From contig NZ_JAEMUD010000003.1 of assembly GCF_018342475.1 (NCBI RefSeq), positions 310,001-374,000 on the forward strand: a DNA stretch of 64,000 nucleotides, in the 5' to 3' direction. Made by a program: the position numbers and the translations under genes. Position 1 is the first letter of the stretch; the number at the start of each line of letters is the position of its first letter. The notes below the pieces were generated by a model. That model was not told the DNA's origin. It made no database searches and saw only the letters and a list, made by a program, of their open reading frames with translations. Source of the DNA: Parachlamydia sp. AcF125. Its GTDB lineage: Bacteria; Chlamydiota; Chlamydiia; Chlamydiales; Parachlamydiaceae. Below are positions 9,101 to 19,300 of the stretch, piece after piece.

Positions 9101-9305
9101 CGTGTTATTTTCCATCCACTGAAAAAACTGGTAAAACCTAAAGGAGGGCTCTTTACCTTAATTCCTAAGGTCTACGTGGCTCTCCTGGCAGTCATAGCCA
9201 TGATTTATCAACTTAAATTAAAATTAGCTGTTTGCCGAGGAATCTCAAATCAAAAATTTTATACTGTAGACTATCCCTTATCCTGAGCTCAAGCAAAACC
9301 GCTTC

Positions 9306-9335
9306 TTGCCAAACGTCCCTTATTAATGATATAAT
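9306..9335 (+). promoter_or_regulatory. Promoter of the rlmD-like gene
   Basis: TTGCCA (9306-9311) and a perfect TATAAT (9330-9335) are 18 bases apart. The transcript would start near 9342, downstream of the first possible ATG (9339). This supports translation from the ATG at 9363. Confidence 0.55.
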
Positions 9336-9362
9336 GAAATGAATTTTAAAAATTTAGAGAAT

Positions 9363-10712
9363 ATGCATTTGCAACTTCACCAACAGATCGATCTTTTTAT
9401 ACGCTCGCTTGGTTCTTATGGAGAGGGGGTTGGTTCTTACGAGGGATTAACTTTTTTTATAGAGGGTGCTCTGCCTAAAGAAACTGTCCGCGTGCAAATT
9501 ACAGAGCTAAAGAAAAACTATGGGCGGGGAAAGCTTTTAAAAGTCCTCCATTCCTCGCCCGATCGATTACAGCCCCGTTGCCCGATTTTTAACCAATGTG
9601 GGGGTTGCCAAGTGATGCATTTGAGCTATCCAAAACAGCTTGAAATGAAACAGCAAATCGTACGCAATGCGCTAGAAAGAATCGGCCATTTAAAAAACGT
9701 TGAGGTTGATCCTTGTGTCTCCTCCCCTTATGAATTGGGCTATCGGAATAAAATCCAACTCCCTGTCATATTAAAACCGAATGGAGTTACCGTTGGGCTT
9801 TATGCGCGAAATTCCCATACAGTCATCCCTGTCGATCACTGCCTCATTCATTGCGGACAAGGGGAAACTGTTTACCAAGCCATAACCCAGCTTTTGAAGC
9901 AAGCCCCTATCGCTCCGTATGATGAAAAAACAGGCCAAGGAATTTTGAGACATTTGCTCATTAAAAGTGCGCTGAAGACCTCAGAAAGCCTGGTGATTCT
10001 TGTCACTTCCCCTGAAAAAAGCCCTGCCCTGCAAACTTTAGCAGATGAGATCATGCAAGCATGCCCACAAGTCAAGGGGGTGGTGCAAAATATCAATCGG
10101 AAACGGGATAACGTGATTTTGGGAGCTGAGTGGCAAACTTTAGCTGGGAAACCCTACATTCAAGAGATAATTTGCAACCGCTATTTTCATATCTCTCCTT
10201 CCGCCTTCTTTCAAGTGAACCCTGCGCAAGCTGAAGCCATTTATCAGCATGTGTTATCGCTTGCAAATTTAGACAAAACCAAAACTTTTTTAGATGCATT
10301 TTGCGGGGTGGGAACCATGACTTTAATCGCAGCAGAGCATGCTAAAGAATGCATAGGGATTGAATGCGTTCCGCAAGCAATTGAAGATGCGGTTGCCAAT
10401 GCTCAGCTGAATCAAATTTCGAACGTCACTTTTTATTGCGATCAGGCAGAGTCAAAAATTCAATCTCTTAAAGCTCTCGATGTGGTCTTTCTAAACCCTC
10501 CCAGAAAAGGGTGTGAAGAGAGCTTGTTAGACCGTCTAAAAACAGTTAAACCTGAAACCATTCTTTATATGTCCTGCGATCCTGCGACGTTGGCCCGAGA
10601 TCTGAAAATCCTTGTCAAGCACGGCTATCGGATCGAACAGGTGACCCCTTTTGACATGTTCCCTCAAACAGCCCATGTCGAATGTGTGGTAAAACTAACT
10701 TTCCATGCTTAG
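9363..10712 (+). CDS. rlmD: 23S rRNA (uracil-5-)-methyltransferase, RlmD/TrmA family
   Basis: A SAM-dependent RNA methyltransferase of 449 residues that makes 5-methyluridine in RNA, most likely in 23S rRNA. An N-terminal TRAM-like beta-barrel (GEGVGSYEGLTFFIEGALP) is followed by the Cys cluster CPIFNQCGGCQ, which with a later Cys would ligate a [4Fe-4S] cluster as in RumA. The Rossmann part has FLDAFCGVGTMTLIAA for SAM, VVFLNPPRKGC, and the nucleophile in LYMSCDPATLARDL. The ATG at 9339 would enlarge it by eight codons, but it lies upstream of the predicted transcript start. RlmC or TrmA identity is less likely because the Fe-S and TRAM features suit RlmD. Its last 18 bases overlap the convergent ackA. 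Confidence 0.9.
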   Translation: MHLQLHQQIDLFIRSLGSYGEGVGSYEGLTFFIEGALPKETVRVQITELKKNYGRGKLLKVLHSSPDRLQPRCPIFNQCGGCQVMHLSYPKQLEMKQQIVRNALERIGHLKNVEVDPCVSSPYELGYRNKIQLPVILKPNGVTVGLYARNSHTVIPVDHCLIHCGQGETVYQAITQLLKQAPIAPYDEKTGQGILRHLLIKSALKTSESLVILVTSPEKSPALQTLADEIMQACPQVKGVVQNINRKRDNVILGAEWQTLAGKPYIQEIICNRYFHISPSAFFQVNPAQAEAIYQHVLSLANLDKTKTFLDAFCGVGTMTLIAAEHAKECIGIECVPQAIEDAVANAQLNQISNVTFYCDQAESKIQSLKALDVVFLNPPRKGCEESLLDRLKTVKPETILYMSCDPATLARDLKILVKHGYRIEQVTPFDMFPQTAHVECVVKLTFHA

Positions 10713-11885
10713 GCAAGCCTCCGCAATCGCGAGCTCTTCTTGGGTATGAATGACGAGAATTCGAACGGGAGAATCTTTTTTTGCCACATCTTGGTTGGGG
10801 ATGCAATTGTGATTCGCTTTTTGGTCTAAATGAATCCCTAAAAATGCAAGCCCTTTGCACGTTTCTTCGCGAACCCGTATGGCGTTTTCCCCAATTCCCC
10901 CTGTAAAAACTAGGGCATCCAAGCCCTCTAGAATAGTCGTAAATGCTCCGATATAAAATTTTAGATGATAAATAAACATCTCAAAAGCCAATTTGGCTCG
11001 CGAATGACCTGCGTCGTTTTGCTGGACAATCCATTGCATATCGCCACTCTCTCCACTAATTCCCTTTAATCCCGAGTCGTAGTTAAGCAAATGATCCAAG
11101 GAATCGATTGAAGCCTTATTATAGCGCAATAAATGCAAAAGAATGGCAGGATCAACTGAACCGCTTCGACTTCCCATCATCAAGCCTTCAAGGGGCGTAA
11201 AACCCATCGAGTTGACCACACTGCGCCCTTGATGGATAGCTGTTACCGAGCAACCGTTGCCAAGATGGCAACAAATCATTTTTTCGGCAGGAAAAGGATG
11301 CAACATTTCTCGGGCTTTAGCGGCGCAATATCCATGACTAATTCCATGGAAGCCATAGCGGCGAATCCCCTGCTCTCTCCATTCATAAGGACCTGGATAG
11401 GTATAAACAGCTTCGCTCATGGTTTGATGGAAGGAAGTATCAAAAACGGCAATATGGAGACTTGTGGGGAAAAGTTTTTGCGCCGCTTCAATCCCCTGCA
11501 ATCCAGGGGGATTATGTAGGGGAGCTATCGAGCAAAGGGACTCGATCTCTTTTTTTACCTCTGCCGTGATCACCGTAGGTTTTAAAAGCTTCTCTCCCCC
11601 ATGCACAATGCGATGGCCCACCCTGGAAATCTCTGCAGGGTGATGCAAAAGGGGACTCTTTCCTGCCCATAGGTTTTCCAAAAGAGGTTTTACCCCCTCA
11701 TACAGGGAAGAGAGTTCAATCGGCTCTTCGTGCGAACCCCCTTCTTGAGTCAACTTAAGAATAAAAACATTCTCTTTTCGGCGCGCCAAAGTCCCCTTCC
11801 ATCGGGTTTCAAGGCCTTCCTCTCCTTTCTTGAATAGCGCAGCTTTAATGCTACTCGATCCCACATTTAAAACTAGAATATGCAT
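10695..11885 (-). CDS. ackA: Acetate kinase
   Basis: A 396-residue ASKHA-fold kinase that interconverts acetate plus ATP with acetyl phosphate. The motifs are complete: MHILVLNVGSSSIKAALF at the N-terminus, RVGHRIVHGGE, the catalytic-Asp segment FDTSFHQTM, YGFHGISHGY, HLGNGCSVTAIHQGRSVVNS, GSRSGSVDP and the C-terminal FTGGIGENAIRVREE. The ATG at 11885 begins exactly at the family's N-terminus; a GTG nine bases upstream is an alternative. Phosphotransacetylase, its usual partner, is not in this window. The 3' end overlaps the convergent methyltransferase gene, so no terminator separates them. Confidence 0.96.
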   Translation of the reverse strand: MHILVLNVGSSSIKAALFKKGEEGLETRWKGTLARRKENVFILKLTQEGGSHEEPIELSSLYEGVKPLLENLWAGKSPLLHHPAEISRVGHRIVHGGEKLLKPTVITAEVKKEIESLCSIAPLHNPPGLQGIEAAQKLFPTSLHIAVFDTSFHQTMSEAVYTYPGPYEWREQGIRRYGFHGISHGYCAAKAREMLHPFPAEKMICCHLGNGCSVTAIHQGRSVVNSMGFTPLEGLMMGSRSGSVDPAILLHLLRYNKASIDSLDHLLNYDSGLKGISGESGDMQWIVQQNDAGHSRAKLAFEMFIYHLKFYIGAFTTILEGLDALVFTGGIGENAIRVREETCKGLAFLGIHLDQKANHNCIPNQDVAKKDSPVRILVIHTQEELAIAEACLSMES

Positions 11886-11973
11886 TTTAGCCACTGTAAA
11901 TAAATTAGTATATCTTTATTTATAAACACCAAATAACCTAATATTTTTTAAAACAAACCATTACAAAAAAAAT

Positions 11974-13443
11974 ATGAATATCCAGTATCTAAATAACACC
12001 CTCGACCCCTATCAACTTTTTATCCATTCTAAGCAAAAAAATCGAGAGCTATATAAGGTTTTATTTCAGATTTTTCAAAGACACGCCCCTGTTCCTGGAC
12101 AAGGAGAAATCATTGTCTCAGGTGGCGTATTTCCTGACGGCAAAGGGGATTACTTTCATATGCTTTCCCTTGTTAAGCAGCTTCATAAAAAATTTCCCCA
12201 ACGTCAAATTCATTTAATTGTGAGTTGCACTCCCATTCACACAGGACAGCTGCCTCCACCCAAAATAAACCGTTGCTCCTATCAAATCTCCTAAGGGAGC
12301 CCCTCTTTTGAGGAAAAAACCCTCCAAAAAATTCAAAAAGCCGCGCTATGGATTTCAGGCCCTATCAGTATTCCCTGGAAGTTAGATCATCTTGCCGCTC
12401 AGCATAAAGAAAAAGGAGTCAATATTTATGAATACGACGACGATCCTTCCACCCCCGGCCATTCAGGAGGCTACCCACACTGGAAACATTCCCTAGTCAT
12501 GGGTTTAGGCTCGACAAGCTATGGGATATTTACTTTAAGTGATAAAGCTTTTAAATGGGAAATGCTGGAAAATAAAATCCTTAAATCCTTTTTATTTGGA
12601 AGTGAGCACCCCAGCCCAGAAGCAATCGAAGCCTATCTCTCCCAACACCATCTTTTTTTCTGTTACATGACTAGCTTAAATCAAGCCGTACATTTTATTT
12701 TCGATGCGGCCGCTTTTGCTAAACTTCAACCTCAACTAAAACTGCTCGATATCTGCTTTCCTTGTAAGGGAAATTTAGCTCCCCTTCTCAGCAAACTTAA
12801 AGGTGAAAGAGCCCAATTGATTAAACACAACATCGCTTGTGTAAAAGTAATAGTGTATGAGGAAAATGGCTTAAAAGAGTCATCCCTAAGCGTACTAGAT
12901 AAAGGGCTCGTCTTAAGAATCATAGACGTGGGGCCCCTTTCGCCTAAAGACTTCAAAATTTTAGTCCAATTAAGTGCCCCCTTAGTCGGATGCACTGGCG
13001 ATAATTCTCTCGCCGCAGCTCTTTCCTACGGAAAAATTCCTTTTTATGAAAAGTCCCCTCATAAAGTTAGCCTAGCTGCTAATTTACTTAAGCTAGTGGA
13101 AGAAAAACTAGGTTTAGACTCAGAGCTTCATCAATACCTGTCAGCTAAACTGTATACTTCTAATGCCTTTGCCCAATTGTTCCCCTTTTCTCCAAAAATC
13201 GTTCAAGAGGCTAAAACACTGGGAGCTTATATTCGGGAGAACTATTCTTTCAATGCGGTGATTCAAGGGCTTGCCAATTACCAGCTCTATCGTTTACAAC
13301 ATCCTCATTTTGCTGCAAGCATCGATCGCATTCAAATCCAATTTATTCAAGGAGAGATCACGTTGACTGAAGCAAAAAAACAAATCGAAGTAGAATTACT
13401 TAAAACAGAAGCTATTCCACTTAAAATATCCCAAGCCGATTAA
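11974..13443 (+). pseudogene. Glycosyltransferase-like gene interrupted by one in-frame TAA
   Basis: A reading frame of 489 codons is intact from the ATG at 11974 to the stop at 13441, except for a single TAA at 12292-12294. The frame before and after this stop is the same, and the sequence across it stays protein-like (SIPWKLDHLAAQHKEKGV, then YEYDDDPSTPGHSGGYPH). This is a point nonsense mutation, not a frameshift. Domain clues are weak: an N-terminal GGVFPDGKGDYFHMLSLVKQ resembles the start of a GT-B glycosyltransferase, and LVGCTGDNSLAAALSYGKIP resembles the sugar-nucleotide-binding region of that fold. If the stop is real, translation could still give a 106-residue N-terminal piece and, from the ATG at 12499, a 314-residue C-terminal piece. 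The function is not established. Confidence 0.65.
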
Positions 13444-13448
13444 TGTGG

Positions 13449-13607
13449 CTATTCCATTTTGCTTAGAATTTTCTCATAAGCCCATTGAATGTCCTCCACC
13501 TTAAAAGTAGCTGAGGCGTCTTGCTCAGCTTCTAAGCGGCGCCGATTTAAGAGGGCATAAAACCGGACAATCCGGTGAGCTTCACAGGTAAAGAGTTCTT
13601 CTTCAAT
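13449..13607 (-). pseudogene. 3' remnant of an unidentified gene
   Basis: A start-less open stretch of 52 codons ends in TAG at 13451-13449 and is closed by a stop just upstream. It reads as a credible C-terminus (AHRIVRFYALLNRRRLEAEQ, later FKVEDIQWAYEKILSKME). The rest of the gene is missing. The family is not recognised. Confidence 0.45.
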
Positions 13608-13740
13608 TTACTTTGCATCTCCCCTGCCGCTTTAATCTAGCATAACGGGGTAAAAAAGCTTCTGATCTCAGCTGCTAAAAAGGTATTTAAAGGGATAGCA
13701 AAGCGAGGAAAAATCTTCTCCCGTTTATTTTTGCACCTTT

Positions 13741-13902
13741 AAACTATCTCGGGCTAACAATGGTAAAGGAAAACTGTTAGCTTATATGATTTCAGCTGGC
13801 AATATGAACAATAGAAAATCCTTTTCTATTCTAATCGACAAGGTTTTTAGGGAAGTATTTGAGGATAAAGGCTACCTTTCCCTAGTACTATTAACAAGAT
13901 AA
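13741..13902 (+). pseudogene. IS982-family transposase remnant
   Basis: A fragment of 53 codons (NNGKGKLLAYMISAGNMNNR, then VFREVFEDKGYLS) resembles the central DDE-domain segment of IS982 transposases, where A-G-N-x-x-D-R-K and the D-K-G-Y motif are conserved. No start, inverted repeats or remaining domain could be found nearby. It lies 360 bases before tRNA-Ser, a common insertion site. Confidence 0.6.
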
Positions 13903-14263
13903 AATAAAACCTACGAAGCAAGTTCGCCCCTTAGCAGCCAGGCATTCATGATCTTTACTCATTAGCCACCATAAAAACCACTAGATTTTTAGATAGCCAA
14001 ATGCCTACTTCTAAAAATTAATAGGAGAGCAAGAATGCACGTATGTCCTAAAAAAACAATTACAAAAATACGGTAATTCTAGCAGATGGTCTTAAGCCCC
14101 GCATGTTTAAGTTATAATTTATAAAAAGCAGCTTAAAATAAAAAAATTATTAAATAAAACTTAAATTCGGATGTCAAACCGATAGCCATTTTGTAGCCTT
14201 CTAACTTGTCACATGAAACAGCTTGATTTCTCTTATGGAATTGTGGCAAACTGATTGGTTCTT
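13903..14263. other. Non-coding stretch before tRNA-Ser
   Basis: A+T-rich sequence without a supportable open frame. It probably contains further decayed mobile DNA and the tRNA promoter, but nothing specific is recognised. Confidence 0.35.
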
Positions 14264-14350
14264 GGAAGAGTGGCAGAGTGGCCGATTGCGTCTGTTTCGA
14301 AAACAGATGTACTAGCAATAGTACCGGGGGTTCAAATCCCTCCTCTTCCG
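14264..14350 (+). tRNA. tRNA-Ser (anticodon CGA)
   Basis: An 87-nt class II tRNA. The acceptor arms GGAAGAG (14264-14270) and CTCTTCC (14343-14349) pair perfectly, with discriminator G. The anticodon stem TCTGT/ACAGA encloses the seven-base loop TTCGAAA, so the anticodon is CGA (reads UCG). A long variable arm typical of tRNA-Ser follows, then the T-arm with GGTTCAAATCC. CCA is not encoded. Confidence 0.95.
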
Positions 14351-14567
14351 ATTCACCTTCCCTTCACCTGCTTTTTTCTTAAAATAAAACTGTGTCAAGT
14401 TTGTGCTGTTTTTTAACAACTTTTTAGCATTTAAAATTTTCTCCTCTCTCCCACTAAATTAAAAAGATTGAAAAAAAATTCTGTAACATTTACAAACCTA
14501 GCACGATCTCAATGAAGTTGTGATTATTTTGAAATTGCGAGAACGAAAAAATGGAGAGAGATTTCTT

Positions 14568-15020
14568 ATGGGCCTATCTCGGCGATATAAGCTAAACCAG
14601 CCAGGCGTGAACTACCAAATTTTAGATGAGGAGGCTGTTATCGTGCATCTGGAAACAGGGACTTATTATAGCCTCGATCTGGTAGGCACCTTTATATGGG
14701 CTCACCTGATGGAAGGAGCTTCTGCCCAGCAAATCTTGCAAGATCTCTATGTCTGCTATGAGGAGATCCCCCAAACAGTTGAACAAGAGATTCTCGCATT
14801 CATCCGGCAACTTGAAGAAGAAAAACTGATTGTGCAACAAAAAGAAATTGAATTAACTTTTAACTTCTCCTCCCCCAGTCCAGCTTTTGAATCAGCCAAA
14901 GGCTTATTTGTTACCCCTTGCTTGAACAAATATACTGAAATGCAGGAGCTGTTGCTTCTCGACCCTCTTTTTGAAAGTGAGACTCAAAGCATGCTGAATT
15001 TGGCCTTTTCCTCTTTTTAA
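14568..15020 (+). CDS. PqqD-like small protein
   Basis: A 150-residue protein whose N-terminal half matches the PqqD fold: VNYQILDEEAVIVHLETGTY, then YSLDLVGTFIWAHL, then a helical segment GASAQQILQDLYVCYE. PqqD-like domains are winged-helix peptide-binding modules (RRE) that deliver precursor peptides to modifying enzymes, but many stand-alone copies have no known role. The ATG at 14568 is chosen because GGAGAGAG lies nine bases upstream; a GTG at 14520 is also in frame. The C-terminal 60 residues show no known domain. It is followed after 13 bases by a BPL_N/amidotransferase-like gene, with which it is probably co-transcribed. No PQQ or radical-SAM gene is nearby. Confidence 0.7.
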   Translation: MGLSRRYKLNQPGVNYQILDEEAVIVHLETGTYYSLDLVGTFIWAHLMEGASAQQILQDLYVCYEEIPQTVEQEILAFIRQLEEEKLIVQQKEIELTFNFSSPSPAFESAKGLFVTPCLNKYTEMQELLLLDPLFESETQSMLNLAFSSF

Positions 15021-15033
15021 AAAAAGAATTCCC

Positions 15034-15999
15034 ATGAACATTTCCAATTGCCCGATTGATTCTGGTGAAATTTTTATCTACCACGGTCCAGGGATAGATC
15101 GGCTTTGTGCGCAAAGAATAGGGAATAAATTTGAAAACACGGCAGCTTCTCATTATCAAGTGAAATACCTTAAACAGATTTCCCAACTGCCCTTATTAGA
15201 TTGCTATGGGAAGACCCTGGTAGTGCCTGGAGGTCACGTTTTAAAAATTTTAGATGGTTTGACCATGCAGGAGGTTCAACGCATTCGGAAGTTTGTCGCT
15301 CTCGGCGGAAATTATTTCGGCGCTTGTGCCGGAGCGGGAATAGCGGCCGAAGGGACCTGCCTCCATACGAGCTTAGAATCCCCTCCTTCTAAAAATTCCC
15401 AGCTTTATTCGCCAAAATATTTAGGATTACTTAAAGGAAATTGCTTTGGCCCTCTTTTTAGCCATTCCAATCCCGATCCCTCTTCGCCGCTTCACCACCG
15501 CGCTACGGCTGTTAAGTGGGTAGCATCAGAGGAGATAAAAAAGCCGTTTGCCATCTTTTCCAATCACGCTCTTGGCTTTCATATTCCTAATCAAAATGCA
15601 GCCAAAATATTACTGGAATATGAGTCCCATGTCCCTGTGGCTATTTCAACTACATTTGCTGAAAAAGGAAAAGTGGTATTGATTGGAAGCCATCTAGAGA
15701 TTCAAGGACACCATTTAGAAGAAAAATGGGAGAAAATTAAGCGAAAGACCCAACAAATTCTTTTACACGAACATTTGCCAGCGCGCATGCAAGAAAAATT
15801 AAATGCGTGGGAATCAGAAGAAATGAGAAAAACTATTCACCTATTAAATACTCATAAAGCTGAGCAACAACTGGCCTTCAAATTGCTTTTACAAGAACTT
15901 CATATTCAAGCTAGGGAGCAATGGGAGAACTCAGCCGCATCCATTAAAGTATCTTCCCATACGTCTGGGGATAAAAAAGTCTCGGAAATAGCAGATTGA
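15034..15999 (+). CDS. BPL_N / class-I amidotransferase-like protein
   Basis: A 321-residue protein related to the N-terminal (BPL_N) domain of eukaryotic-type biotin protein ligase, a glutamine-amidotransferase-like fold. The clues are FIYHGPGIDRLCAQRI at the N-terminus, LVVPGGHVLKIL, and a nucleophile-elbow-like GGNYFGACAGAGIAAEG, where Cys would be the nucleophile. A later PVAISTTFAEKGKVVLIGSH precedes HLEIQGHHLEEKW, similar to the GSHPE end of the domain. The last 70 residues are charged and helical. No ligase catalytic domain follows, so biotinylation is not implied. It is paired with the PqqD-like gene 13 bases upstream. The substrate is unknown. Confidence 0.65.
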   Translation: MNISNCPIDSGEIFIYHGPGIDRLCAQRIGNKFENTAASHYQVKYLKQISQLPLLDCYGKTLVVPGGHVLKILDGLTMQEVQRIRKFVALGGNYFGACAGAGIAAEGTCLHTSLESPPSKNSQLYSPKYLGLLKGNCFGPLFSHSNPDPSSPLHHRATAVKWVASEEIKKPFAIFSNHALGFHIPNQNAAKILLEYESHVPVAISTTFAEKGKVVLIGSHLEIQGHHLEEKWEKIKRKTQQILLHEHLPARMQEKLNAWESEEMRKTIHLLNTHKAEQQLAFKLLLQELHIQAREQWENSAASIKVSSHTSGDKKVSEIAD

Positions 16000-16279
16000 G
16001 TAGCCGGCTCTTCCAGATTGCTACTTTTATACCGCTCTCCTAATTTGCAAAAAAGAGATGTTTGTTTGTAACAGCTTCCCTCCATCTAAATGCATGGCAG
16101 CGCCAACCATGAAATAAGCTGTTAGCCCCTTTTCAGGCTGTCTTGCTAAACCCCAGACTCTTTCCTCCAAAACATCTCAAAATTCTTTTTCCGAAATGGC
16201 TCAGAAACAAGAGAATATTTTTGACAAATAAAAGTTTTTATCCCTTTAAAATGAGCTTTAATATTTTTTTCCGCAAAGC
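16000..16279. other. Spacer upstream of uvrA
   Basis: No open frame of note. A TTGACA at 16221-16226 is followed by TAAAAT only after about 20 bases, so it is a weak promoter candidate. The better uvrA promoter lies just downstream and is listed separately. Confidence 0.35.
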
Positions 16280-16307
16280 TTGCCAGATTTAGCGGATATC
16301 GTATAAA
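16280..16307 (+). promoter_or_regulatory. Promoter of uvrA
   Basis: TTGCCA (16280-16285) and TATAAA (16302-16307) are 16 bases apart. Transcription would start near 16314, about 75 bases before the GTG start. No SOS (LexA) box was recognised. Confidence 0.5.
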
Positions 16308-16388
16308 ATTGCTATACGAATTTACGGTTTTTTACCGAAGTTTCATTTTTACAAAACAGCAATCCACTCCACCTAATAAATAAAAAAA

Positions 16389-19300
16389 GTGAATAATCGC
16401 CAAATTATTTTAAAAAAGGTTAAGGTCCACAACCTTAAATCGGTGGATCTAACAATTAATCCCAACCAGCTGGTTGTCCTCACAGGCGTATCAGGATCTG
16501 GCAAATCTTCTTTAGCGTTTGACACTTTGTACGTCGAAGGGCAGCGCCGCTACATTGAATCCCTTTCTACCTTTGCCAGGCGACAATTAGGCGATATGGC
16601 AAAGCCCGATCTCGAGCATGCCTCCGGGATTTCTCCCACGATTTCCATCGAGCAGAAAACTGCCGGGCGTAATCCTCGCTCTACAGTTGGGACCATGACA
16701 GAAGTGTACGATTATCTTCGCGTCCTTTATGCGCGCATTGGGATTCCCCATTGCCCTGAGAGCGGAGAAGTTGTCTCTCCTCAAAGTAAAGAACGAATCA
16801 TTAAAACCATCCAAACAATGCCTGAAGGGACTAAGCTGCTCATCCTGTCTCCTTTTGCGCGAGGGAAAAAGGCGGAGTTTAAAGAAGACTTCCAGGATTT
16901 ATTGCGCAAAGGTTTTATGCGAGTAAGAGTGGATGGGCAAGTTGTGAGTTTGGAAGATAATATCACCTTAGATGGTTCTGTTGCTCATGACATCGACATT
17001 GTGGTGGATCGGATTGAAGTTAAATCGGAAAATCACTCGCGCATTGCAGAATCGGTTACTCATGCGCTTAATCTCAGCCAAGGGGAATGCATTGCTTTAA
17101 GCGCAAACGGAGAGGATGAGCAATTTTTTTCCATGCATGCCTATTCTCCTAAATCGGGGCTTTCCTATCATTCATTAGAACCGCATGACTTTTCTTTCAA
17201 TAGCCCAGCTGGCATGTGCCCGAGATGTAGTGGACTTGGCACTGTGGTGGAATATAATCTAGAGCTGATCATTAATCCTGCTTTGAGCATCGCTGAAGAT
17301 TGCTGTTCGATAGGCAGCTCTTATCAAACTGTCCGCTACGGCAACATTTATAACAACCTGGCTGAGCAGTTTGGGTTCAGCGTGCATACTCCTTGGGCTA
17401 AATTAAGCGAAAAAGCAAAAAAAATATTTTTATATGGAACAGAAAAAAAATGGACTAAGATGCAGTTTGTCCACCCAGTCACAGGCTATAGCTGGGTAGA
17501 TAGAATCCAATGGAAAGGAGTTTTGCACGAAGCACACACCCGTTACACAGAGGCTAAAAGTGACACCTATCAAAAGAAAATGCAAAAACTCATGCAACAG
17601 CAAGTTTGCCCTGAATGCCAAGGACAGCGCTTAAAACCTTACCCAGCGGCAACAGAGCTAAACGGGAAAAGGATTTCGGAACTGTCAGCGATGACCATTG
17701 CGCAGTGCGCCCACTTTTTTGCAAGCCTCCAGCTCACCAAGCAGGAAACTTTAATTGCCGGCGAATTACTGAAAGAAATTCAAGAAAGGCTTCATTTCTT
17801 AATGGAAGTTGGATTGCACTATTTGACTCTCGATCGTACGGCTCCCACCCTTTCTGGAGGAGAAGCCCAACGTGTTAGACTTGCCTCTCAAATTGGATGC
17901 GGCTTGGTCGGGATCACCTACATTCTCGATGAACCCTCTATCGGTCTTCATCCCCGCGACAACACCAAACTTATCGCCACCCTCAAGCATTTGCGTGACC
18001 TGGGCAATACAGTTATCGTGGTTGAACACGACGAAGAGACCATTTGGGCGGCCGACCATATTTTGGATTTTGGTCCAGGTCCGGGTGTTTTAGGGGGTGA
18101 AATTGTGGTGGATGGGGATTTAACTGCCCTTTTGACCCACCCTGTTTCTCTAACGGGAGCCTACCTTTCTGGCCGTAAGCAGATTTTTATTCCTAAAAAA
18201 AGGCGCAAGCCCCAAAAAGAGTGCTTAGAAATCCAAGGAGCCACCCATCATAATTTGAAAAATGTGGATGCCAAGATTCCACTCGGCGTTTTTATTGCAG
18301 TGACAGGGGTCTCAGGTTCGGGTAAATCTTCTCTCATTACCGATATTCTCTATCCCGCTTTGTCTAATCATCTCCATGGTGGCGATCACCGGGTAGGGAC
18401 CCACAAAGGGATCCAAGGAATTGAGGCGATCGATAAAGTGATTGCCATTGATCAATCCCCTATTGGACGCAATCCTCGCTCCAATCCAGCCACTTATGTT
18501 AAAGTTTTTGATGAAATTCGGGATCTCTTTAGCATGCTACCCGAAAGCCAAGCACGCGGGTATAAGCCGGGGCGCTTCAGCTTTAATGTACGGGAAGGCT
18601 CTTGTTTAAATTGTGGGGGGATGGGCCTTGTTAAAGTGGATATGGATTTTCTTGACGACGCCTGGGTAGAATGTGAGCAGTGTAAAGGGAAACGCTTCGA
18701 TCATGAGACTCTGTCGGTTTTCTACAAAGGAAAAAACATTTACGACATCCTAGAAATGGATGTCTCCCAAGCTTTAGCTTTTTTTACAAACATTCCTTCC
18801 ATTAAACACAAACTAGAAATGTTGCAAAAAGTGGGGATGGAATACATTAAGCTCGGGCAATCCTCTACAACCCTTTCTGGAGGGGAAGCTCAACGCATTA
18901 AGCTGGCTAAAGAGCTTGTAAGACCCTCTACAGGCAAAACCCTTTATATTTTTGATGAACCTACCACAGGATTGCATTTTCACGATATTAACCACTTGTT
19001 AGAAGTCTTACATGAGCTCGTCGAACGTCAAAACACCGTTTTAGTGATCGAGCATAATACAGACGTGATCAAAACGGCAGATTGGATTATCGATATTGGC
19101 CCAGAAGGAGGCTCAGAAGGTGGAAGAATCGTCGCCACAGGAACTCCCGAAAAAATTGCAAAGCAAGATACCCCCACAGGCCTTGCAATTCGGACTGCCC
19201 TTGAGCATTCCTTTGCAAAAAAGGCTGAGGAGATTTTAGCAAATAAGCATCAAAAGAAAAAACAGTTAAAACCTGACTCCTCTACCGAAACCATTCACTC

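Noticed and set aside
9092-9286. 64-codon frame upstream of the rlmD-like gene
   Set aside because: No recognised domain, no ribosome-binding site, and it overlaps transposase-like remnant sequence on the other strand.
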